From assembly GCF_019956415.1 (NCBI RefSeq), contig NZ_JAHBDK010000042.1, positions 1 through 64,000 of the forward strand: a stretch of 64,000 nt of DNA, in the 5' to 3' direction. This document shows positions 58,374 through 64,000 of the stretch, piece by piece; the stretch's first letter is position 1; every line of letters begins with the position of its first letter. The stretch is from Pseudomonas sp. GL-B-19. Lineage in GTDB: Bacteria; Pseudomonadota; Gammaproteobacteria; Pseudomonadales; Pseudomonadaceae. Below the pieces are notes generated by a model, which ran no database searches, was not told where the DNA came from, and worked only from the letters and a program-made list of their open reading frames with translations. The position numbers were made by a program, and so were the translations under genes.

Positions 58374-59006
58374 ATGGAGCTTCAAACATGGTTGGCGTTT
58401 TTCGCCGCCTGCTGGGTGATCAGTCTGTCTCCCGGTGCCGGCGCCATTGCGTCGATGTCCAGCGGTTTGCAGTACGGTTTCTGGCGCGGTTACTGGAATG
58501 CCCTGGGCCTGCAATTGGGCCTGGCGGTGCAGATCGCGATTGTCGGCGCCGGTGTGGGCGCGATTCTCACGGCTTCAGCATCGGCCTTTTATGCGATCAA
58601 ATGGTTCGGCGTGGCGTACCTGGTTTACCTCGCCATCAAGCAATGGCGCGCGCTGCCCAGCGACATGAGCGATGACGCGGCGGTGCGTCAGATCGGCAAG
58701 CCGATGGCGCTGGTGTTCCGTGGTTTCCTGGTCAACATCAGCAACCCCAAGGCGCTGGTGTTCATGCTGGCGGTATTGCCGCAGTTCATTGACCCGCATG
58801 CTCCATTGCTGGCCCAGTACCTGATCATCGGCGTGACCATGATCTGCGTCGACTTGATCGTCATGGCCGGTTACACCGGGCTGGCCTCCAAGGTGCTGCG
58901 TCTGTTGCGCACGCCCCAGCAGCAAAAACGCATGAACCGCACCTTTGCCGGGCTGTTCATCGGCGCGGCGGCGTTCATGGCGACACTGCGTAAAGCCGCG
59001 GTTTAA
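58374..59006 (+). CDS. LysE family amino-acid exporter
   Basis: The 210-residue protein has six TM segments with the LysE/RhtB motif SLSPGAGAIASMSSGLQYG near residue 18-36 and the LVNISNPKALVFMLAVLPQF segment (NPK). It resembles RhtB/LeuE-type threonine or leucine exporters. It is followed by a terminator. Confidence 0.93.
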   Translation: MELQTWLAFFAACWVISLSPGAGAIASMSSGLQYGFWRGYWNALGLQLGLAVQIAIVGAGVGAILTASASAFYAIKWFGVAYLVYLAIKQWRALPSDMSDDAAVRQIGKPMALVFRGFLVNISNPKALVFMLAVLPQFIDPHAPLLAQYLIIGVTMICVDLIVMAGYTGLASKVLRLLRTPQQQKRMNRTFAGLFIGAAAFMATLRKAAV

Positions 59007-59021
59007 AAAGCAGTCAGATCC

Positions 59022-59051
59022 AAAAAAGGCGACCCTTGAGGTCGCCTTTTT
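59022..59051 (+). terminator. Rho-independent terminator of the LysE gene
   Basis: Stem AGGCGACC / GGTCGCCT with a T-run, 16 bases after the stop. Confidence 0.85.
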
Positions 59052-59140
59052 CATGTCTGAACAAGCACAGAACCTGCGGCGCTCGCGAACAAAGCTTGAG
59101 TGAAAGTCATTGGGAGGGAACAATGTGTTACTTCGTATTA

Positions 59141-59159
59141 CCAATTGAGATTCATTCAT
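59141..59159 (+). promoter_or_regulatory. Fur-box-like sequence at the FTR1 start
   Basis: CCAATTGAGATTCATTCAT matches 12 of 19 positions of the form GATAATGAGAATCATTATT and overlaps the start codon of the iron permease gene. It is suggestive given the function, but weak. Confidence 0.35.
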
Positions 59160-61056
59160 GACTGCCCCGTCCCGTTTTCTGGCCTGGCTGGTGCTTCCGC
59201 TGTTTGCCTTGTGCAGTTCCAATCTGCTGGCCGACACCGTGGAAGGCGCGCCGCAAGCGCTGCATTTGCTCGATTACATCAGCGCGGATTACCCGCCAAC
59301 CGTGCAAACGGGCAAGGTGATCGATGAGTCCGAATACCGCGAGCAGCTGGAATCCATCAAAACCTTGCAAGGCTTGATCGGTGCGATGCCGGCCAAGCCG
59401 GAGAAAGCAGGGCTGGAGCAGGGCGTCAGTTCGCTGGCCAGTGCCATTGCAGCCCGTCAGGACGGTGCGGACGTGGCCCGTCAGGCTCGGCAACTCGGTG
59501 CGAAGCTGGCCGTGACTTATGAAATCAGTCAGGCACCGATCATAACCCCGGACCCGACCCGTGGTGCGCCGCTGTATGCCCAGCATTGCTCGGTTTGCCA
59601 CGGTGATGCAGGCGCTGGCGACGGCCCGGCAGGTGTCGGCCTGATGCCGCCACCGTCCGATCTGCGTGATACGGCACGCCTGGATCATCTGAGCCTCTAC
59701 GCGCTCTACAGCACCTTGGGCCAGGGTATCGAAGGCACCGACATGCCGGCCTTCGCCGATCAGCTTGACGATCGTCAGCGCTGGGATCTGGCGACCTACA
59801 TCGCCAGCTTCAGCGCCGATCCGGCGGCTGCCAAATCCGACAAGATCTACAACATCGCCGACCTCGGGCGTCAGACGCCGGCCGAAGTGCAGGCCGCTGA
59901 TGGCCCACAAGCCGCCGCCACGTTCCGTGCGCAGCGGGCGCAACCGCCGCAGGTCAAGCGTGGCCCGGCGCAGTTGCTCGATTACACGGCTGCCACCCTG
60001 GACAAGAGCATCGCTGCCTACCGTGCCGGCGATCACGACCAAGCCTATGACCTGTCTGTCGCAGCGTATCTGGAAGGCTTCGAGCTGGTCGAAAGCTCTC
60101 TGGACAACGTCGATGCCAACGTGCGCAAAGACACTGAAAAATCGCTAATGGCATATCGGCAGTCGTTGCAGGATGGTTTGCCGGTGGCCCAGGCCCAACA
60201 GCGCCTGGACACGGCCAAGGCCAAGTTGAAGGAATCGGCAGGCCTGCTGGGCAGCGATGGCCTGAGTTGGTCCCTGAGCTTCATCTCCGGTTTGCTGATT
60301 CTGCTGCGTGAAGGTCTGGAAGCCATTCTGGTGCTGGCGGCCATCCTGGCCTTCCTGCGCAACACCGGTCAGCAATCGGTCGTGCGCAGCGTCAACGTCG
60401 GCTGGGGGCTGGCGCTGGTGGCTGGTCTGGCGACTTGGGCGCTGGCGGCGTATGTGATCGATGTCAGCGGCTCGCAGCGTGAATTGCTGGAAGGCGCGAC
60501 GGCGCTGTTTGCCTCGGTCATGGTGCTCTGGCTCGGGGTGTGGATGCATGATCGTCGTCACGCGGCGGCATGGCAGGATTACATCAAGAGCAGCCTGGTG
60601 GGTGGCGGCGGGCGTTTCGGCTTTGCGATCCTGGCGTTCTTCTCGGTGTATCGCGAGTTGTTCGAAGTGATTCTGTTCTACGAAACCCTGTGGCTGCAGG
60701 CCGGGCCTGCGGGGCACAACGCCGTGCTGGCCGGCGGCGCCACGGCGCTGGTGCTGTTGGTGGGTCTGGCGTGGGTCATCCTGCGCGGTTCGGCGAAACT
60801 GCCGCTGTCGTTGTTCTTCAGCATCAACGCCGGTCTGCTGTGCGCGCTGTCGGTGGTGTTCGCCGGGCATGGCGTGAAAGCGCTGCAAGAAGCCGGGATC
60901 TTCGGCACCCGGCCGGTGCCGTTCTTTGAATTCGACTGGCTGGGCATCCATGCGGATGCGTATTCGCTGAGTGCTCAGGCGGTGGCGATCATTGCGATTG
61001 TTGTGTTGTATAGCCGCAGTTGGATGGCCGAGAAGCGGCGGGTGCAGGTTTCTTAA
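59158..61056 (+). CDS. Cytochrome c-FTR1 family iron permease fusion
   Basis: The 632-residue protein has a Sec signal (FLAWLVLPLFALCSSNLLAD). A periplasmic domain holds a class I c-type heme site CSVCHGD near residue 143 with an axial-Met region (GTDMPAFADQL). A helical linker carries a coiled coil (EKSLMAYRQSLQDGLPVAQA). A seven-TM FTR1 domain follows, with two RExxE iron motifs: REGLEAILV near 383 and RELFEVILF near 499. FTR1 moves Fe3+ or oxidised Fe2+ across the inner membrane; the fused cytochrome may oxidise or reduce iron or pass electrons. Such cytochrome-FTR1 fusions are known in Pseudomonas. The start is the first ATG after the Fur-like site. Confidence 0.92.
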   Translation: MTAPSRFLAWLVLPLFALCSSNLLADTVEGAPQALHLLDYISADYPPTVQTGKVIDESEYREQLESIKTLQGLIGAMPAKPEKAGLEQGVSSLASAIAARQDGADVARQARQLGAKLAVTYEISQAPIITPDPTRGAPLYAQHCSVCHGDAGAGDGPAGVGLMPPPSDLRDTARLDHLSLYALYSTLGQGIEGTDMPAFADQLDDRQRWDLATYIASFSADPAAAKSDKIYNIADLGRQTPAEVQAADGPQAAATFRAQRAQPPQVKRGPAQLLDYTAATLDKSIAAYRAGDHDQAYDLSVAAYLEGFELVESSLDNVDANVRKDTEKSLMAYRQSLQDGLPVAQAQQRLDTAKAKLKESAGLLGSDGLSWSLSFISGLLILLREGLEAILVLAAILAFLRNTGQQSVVRSVNVGWGLALVAGLATWALAAYVIDVSGSQRELLEGATALFASVMVLWLGVWMHDRRHAAAWQDYIKSSLVGGGGRFGFAILAFFSVYRELFEVILFYETLWLQAGPAGHNAVLAGGATALVLLVGLAWVILRGSAKLPLSLFFSINAGLLCALSVVFAGHGVKALQEAGIFGTRPVPFFEFDWLGIHADAYSLSAQAVAIIAIVVLYSRSWMAEKRRVQVS

Positions 61057-61078
61057 ACAGCATTCGCTGCGCTCATAA

Positions 61079-61140
61079 TCGCGAGCAGGCTCGCTCCCAC
61101 AGGATGGCGTATAACTTGTGGGAGCGAGCCTGCTCGCGAT
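61079..61140. repeat. REPIN with perfect 24-base arms
   Basis: ATCGCGAGCAGGCTCGCTCC-CACA and the exact inverse TGTGGGAGCGAGCCTGCTCG-CGAT flank 15 bases. It is the most regular REPIN in the window. It lies just after the FTR1 stop and before the UPF0178 gene. Confidence 0.9.
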
Positions 61141-61162
61141 TTTTTTGGAAGAGGAAAAAATG

Positions 61163-61618
61163 ATGCGTGTCTGGATCGACGCCGACGCCTGCCCTCGGGC
61201 GGCCAAGGATCTGGTGGTGAAGTTCGCCCTCAAGCGCCAGTACGAAGTGGTGCTGGTGGCGGGGCAGCCGCAGATCAAGCCGGGGCTGGCGCTGGTGAAG
61301 TTGATCGTGGTGCCGAGTGGCCCGGACGCCGCCGATGATTACCTGGTGGAGCATGCGGTGCCGGGTGAGCTGGTGATTTGCAGCGATGTGCCGCTGGCGG
61401 ATCGCCTGGTGAAGAAGGGCGTGGCCGCGTTGGACCCGCGTGGCAAGGAGTTCGATGCGCAGAACATGGGTGACCGACTTGCGGTGCGCAATCTGTTCAC
61501 CGACCTGAGGGAGCAGGGGCAGATGGGCGGTGGACCGGCACCGTTTGGCGAGCGAGAGAAGCAGGCGTTTGCCAATGCGCTGGACCGGATACTCACCCGG
61601 CTGACCCGAAAACCCTGA
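61163..61618 (+). CDS. UPF0178 (YaiI-like) protein
   Basis: The 151-residue protein reads MRVWIDADACPRAAKDLVVK, with PSGPDAADDYLVEHAV and DVPLADRLVKKGVAALDPRG and the GGPAPFGEREKQAFANALDR end. UPF0178 is related to PIN-like nucleases. The Asp in DADAC and SDVP(L)AD fit such a metal site, but function is unproven. There is an adjacent ATG at 61160. GAGG precedes both. Confidence 0.9.
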   Translation: MRVWIDADACPRAAKDLVVKFALKRQYEVVLVAGQPQIKPGLALVKLIVVPSGPDAADDYLVEHAVPGELVICSDVPLADRLVKKGVAALDPRGKEFDAQNMGDRLAVRNLFTDLREQGQMGGGPAPFGEREKQAFANALDRILTRLTRKP

Positions 61619-61632
61619 GCCAAGTAGTAATC

Positions 61633-61724
61633 CCTGTAGGAGCTGGCTTGCCAGCGAAGACGGCGGCACATCCAGCATCGATGTGGCTGACCCACCGCTT
61701 TCGCTGGCAAGCCAGCTCCTACAG
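61633..61724. repeat. REPIN of the GGCTTGCCAGC variant
   Basis: CTGTAGGAGCTGGCTTGCCA and TGGCAAGCCAGCTCCTACAG are inverted, about 50 bases apart, between the UPF0178 gene and elbB. Confidence 0.85.
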
Positions 61725-61734
61725 TGGAATAGGG

Positions 61735-62403
61735 TCAGGCGTCGTTTTCGTGGGTCAGTTCCAGGACGCGGTCGACCATTTTGTTGATGCCGGACGCCGC
61801 TTCGCTGATGCTCTGCGCCAGCATGTACGCCGGTGTACTCACCAGTTTACGTGCCCTGTCTTCGACGATTTCGGTCACGGCGCAATCGGTGTGGGTCGCG
61901 CCCATTTTGTTCATGGCTGCCGCGGTCTGGGCGTCGTTGCCGATGGTGCAGTTCACCCCCGGGCCATAGATCTTCGCCGCCAGCGCAGGCGAGATGCACA
62001 TCAAGCCGACAGGTTTCCCTGCTTCGGCGAAGGCTTCGGTCAGCGCCAGGACATCCGGTTGCACGGTGCAACCCGCGCCTTCGATGGCGAAGTTCGACAG
62101 GTTCTTGGCAGAGCCAAATCCGCCGGGAACGATCAGCGCGTCGAAGTCGTCGACGTCGGCCTCGCGAATATCCTTGATGTTGCCCCGGGCGATCCGTGCC
62201 GACTCCACCAATACATTGCGCGACTCAGGCATTTCGTCGCCGGTCAGGTGGTTGATCACATGCAATTGCGCGATGTTCGGGGCAAAGCACTGCACCTGAG
62301 CGCCACGCTGGTCCAGTCTCAGCAGGGTAATCACGCTTTCATGGATCTCGGCGCCGTCGTACACGCCACAGCCGGAAAGGATCACTGCAATTTTTTTGCT
62401 CAT
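61735..62403 (-). CDS. elbB: ElbB-type DJ-1/PfpI glyoxalase
   Basis: The 222-residue protein begins MSKKIAVILSGCGVYDGAEI. It has the DALIVPGGFGSAKNLSNFA motif and the nucleophile Cys in GLMCISPALAAKIYG, with TDCAVTEIVEDRARKLVSTP. This is ElbB (also called sigma cross-reacting protein 27A), of the DJ-1 superfamily, linked to isoprenoid metabolism and with weak glyoxalase activity in E. coli. AGAACAA lies before the start. Confidence 0.95.
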   Translation of the reverse strand: MSKKIAVILSGCGVYDGAEIHESVITLLRLDQRGAQVQCFAPNIAQLHVINHLTGDEMPESRNVLVESARIARGNIKDIREADVDDFDALIVPGGFGSAKNLSNFAIEGAGCTVQPDVLALTEAFAEAGKPVGLMCISPALAAKIYGPGVNCTIGNDAQTAAAMNKMGATHTDCAVTEIVEDRARKLVSTPAYMLAQSISEAASGINKMVDRVLELTHENDA

Positions 62404-62518
62404 GGGTTGTTCTCCAGATTCATGGCGTTAAATGTCCACTAATTTGACGCTCGTTGCCATAGGGTAAATACGCGGTTACACCTAGCATCTGTCCTCAAGA
62501 TTCCGATCAGAGCGCGTC

Positions 62519-63754
62519 ATGGACTTCATTCTGTATGCGGTGCCGTTTTTCTTTGTGCTGATTGCCGTGGAGCTGCTGGCCGATCGTTGGCGCGGGGTCA
62601 GCAATTACCGTGTGGCCGATGCGATCAACAGCTTGAGCACCGGTGTGCTGTCGACCACCACGGGCCTGTTGACCAAAGGTGTCGGGCTGGTGACCTATGC
62701 GTTTGCTCTTGAGCATATGGCGCTATTCGAGCTATCGGCCGACAGCGTTTGGGTCTGGGTATTTGCCTTTGTTCTCTACGACTTCTGCTACTACTGGCTG
62801 CACCGAATGGGCCATGAACGCAATATCCTCTGGGCCGCACACTCGGTGCATCACCAGAGCGAGGAGTACAACCTGTCAACAGCGTTGCGTCAGACCAGCA
62901 CCGGCTTCCTGCTGAGCTGGATTTTCTACCTGCCGATGGCCGTGCTCGGCGTGCCGCTGCTGGTGTTGGTCTGCGTGGCGGCGCTGAATCTGCTGTATCA
63001 GTTCTGGGTGCATACCAAGCACATTCCCAAGCTCGGCTGGTTCGAATGGTTCTTCGTGACGCCGTCCAATCACCGGGCTCACCATGCGCAGAATGCTCTC
63101 TACATGGATCGCAACTACGGTGGGGTGTTCATTATTTGGGACCGTCTATTTGGCTCGTTTCAAGAAGAAGACGACAACGAGCCGGTGATTTTCGGCGTGA
63201 CCATGCCGTTGGCGAGCTGGAATCCGCTGTGGGCCAACGTGCAGTTCTATACGCAATTGTGGGATGACGCGCGGCGTGCCGAGAGCACGTGGGACAAGCT
63301 GCGGATCTGGTTGATGCGCACCGGTTGGCGTCCGGCGGATGTGGCGGCCAGGTTCCCGACGAGCAAGCCTGACTTGAGTCTGTTCCGTAAGTTCGAGGTG
63401 CCGCTGGACAGCCGTCAGCAACTGTATGTGGTGTTGCAGTTTTGCGCCTACATCGCGCTCGGCAGCTACTTGATGAACCTGGGAAGTAACCTGCCAACTG
63501 CCGCGTTGGTACTGGGCTGGGGTGCGGTGGCGCTGGGGTTGTTTACGTTGGGCGTGGCCCTGGAGAATCGCCCGTGGGCGTTGAAGCTGGAGCTGCTGCG
63601 GCTGGCATCGAACGTGCCGCTGATATGGCTGGCGCCGGTAGTCGGGCTGTGGCCGGCCAGCGCGGTGGGTTGGGTCGGCCTGCTCAGTTACAGCTTGTTC
63701 AGTGTCATCGGTCTCTACTGTTGCAGAAACCGCTTCACTCGCTTGGCGTCTTAG
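62519..63754 (+). CDS. Sterol-desaturase/fatty acid hydroxylase family membrane protein
   Basis: The 411-residue protein has several TM segments and the three His boxes of the family: HRMGHE near 96, HSVHHQ near 109 and HRAHHAQN near 184, which bind a diiron centre. The C-terminal third holds more TM segments (LYVVLQFCAYIALGSYLMNL, LGLFTLGVALENRPW). Substrate unknown; the family includes C-5 sterol desaturases and fatty-acid hydroxylases. The last 20 bases overlap the convergent DedA-like gene. Confidence 0.92.
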   Translation: MDFILYAVPFFFVLIAVELLADRWRGVSNYRVADAINSLSTGVLSTTTGLLTKGVGLVTYAFALEHMALFELSADSVWVWVFAFVLYDFCYYWLHRMGHERNILWAAHSVHHQSEEYNLSTALRQTSTGFLLSWIFYLPMAVLGVPLLVLVCVAALNLLYQFWVHTKHIPKLGWFEWFFVTPSNHRAHHAQNALYMDRNYGGVFIIWDRLFGSFQEEDDNEPVIFGVTMPLASWNPLWANVQFYTQLWDDARRAESTWDKLRIWLMRTGWRPADVAARFPTSKPDLSLFRKFEVPLDSRQQLYVVLQFCAYIALGSYLMNLGSNLPTAALVLGWGAVALGLFTLGVALENRPWALKLELLRLASNVPLIWLAPVVGLWPASAVGWVGLLSYSLFSVIGLYCCRNRFTRLAS

Positions 63755-64000
63755 GTACTTCTACATTGATCCGTTCGGCTTTCAGGGCTTGCTCGTCGGC
63801 GTAGACTTTCTTCGCCAGGCGGGCATTCTTGAAACGACGACGCAGCCAGAGGCCCAGGCCCACTACCAGCAAGGCCCCGAGCACCCACAGTTCGTACTTC
63901 TTGACGCTGCCGAGCATGCTCTCCAGCACGGCGCCAAAGTGATAAGCCGCCGCAGCCAGTGCGGCCGCCCAGATCGCCGCACCAATCCCGTTCAACAGCA
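63735..64000 (-). CDS. DedA family protein, 3' part (5' end cut by window)
   Basis: The frame is open from the window edge to a TGA at 63735. The visible 88 codons read LLNGIGAAIWAAALAAAAYH, a hydrophobic segment (YELWVLGALLVVGLGLWLR), then basic residues RRRFKNARLAKKVYADEQ. The pattern matches the C-terminus of DedA family membrane proteins, which have roles in membrane potential and lipid flipping. The true start is outside the window. It is convergent with the desaturase gene, with overlapping ends. Confidence 0.8.
   Translation of the reverse strand, partial: LLNGIGAAIWAAALAAAAYHFGAVLESMLGSVKKYELWVLGALLVVGLGLWLRRRFKNARLAKKVYADEQALKAERINVEVPKTPSE

Noticed and set aside
1..64000. tRNA, rRNA, transposase or integrase genes
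   Set aside because: None could be recognised on either strand, including at the island edges.

Overview
This window is chromosomal DNA from a fluorescent Pseudomonas, most likely the P. fluorescens group. The evidence is the gene order argH-algR-hemCDXY-dsbH-algQ-(FKBP)-algP, the presence of sutA and the lysine-rich AlgP protein, the cyaA/rnk/cyaY/lptM/lysA/dapF/xerC block, and many REP/REPIN palindromes of the TGTAGGAGC...GCGAGC type. No rRNA, tRNA, CRISPR array or insertion sequence was seen.

Layout. (1) 1-15765, minus strand: a long, tightly packed operon built on srfA-srfB-srfC. It continues with a TM/repeat protein, a secreted vWA protein, a LolD/FtsX-type ABC transporter, a secreted SUMF1-fold protein, two coiled-coil lipoproteins and a second SrfA-like protein that runs off the left edge. 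It combines an Hsp70/actin-fold ATPase, a large P-loop GTPase, inner-membrane proteins with long proline-rich tails and outer-envelope lipoproteins, which suggests a trans-envelope machine of unknown function. (2) 16033-18744: an exported aldose-epimerase-like protein and yifB (comM). (3) 19045-30095: an accessory island between yifB and ubiK. It starts with a broken higA antitoxin. It then carries a nine-gene operon: two MFS exporters, an EamA exporter, a 2Fe-2S ferredoxin, a haem-oxygenase-like diiron oxidase, three different ATP-grasp ligases and a Tat-exported class V PLP enzyme. A divergent HxlR regulator sits at the end, with a perfect palindrome in the shared promoter region. This looks like a small-molecule (probably amino-acid or short-peptide derived) biosynthetic cluster that I cannot match to a known product.

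(4) 30265-36267 and onward: core genes ubiK, glnK-amtB (with a sigma-54-like promoter), a YjbQ protein, sutA, then the minus-strand block lptM-lysA-dapF-DUF484-xerC-HAD, which resembles the E. coli yifL-dapF-yigA-xerC-yigB order. (5) 38888-46209: cyaY, a DUF1289 protein, rnk, cyaA, small conserved proteins, a GST and argH. (6) 46669-55594: algR (without the sensor gene fimS/algZ beside it), hemC, hemD, hemX, hemY, dsbH, algQ, an FKBP and algP. (7) 55645-64000: an ABC-F ATPase, a small MscS channel, a LysE exporter, a cytochrome c-FTR1 iron permease, a UPF0178 protein, elbB, a sterol-desaturase-family enzyme and the 3' end of a dedA-like gene cut by the right edge.

The two parts most worth study are the extended srf operon and the ATP-grasp/diiron-oxidase island. 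Gene identities rest on recognisable motifs and gene order read by eye. No database search was run.
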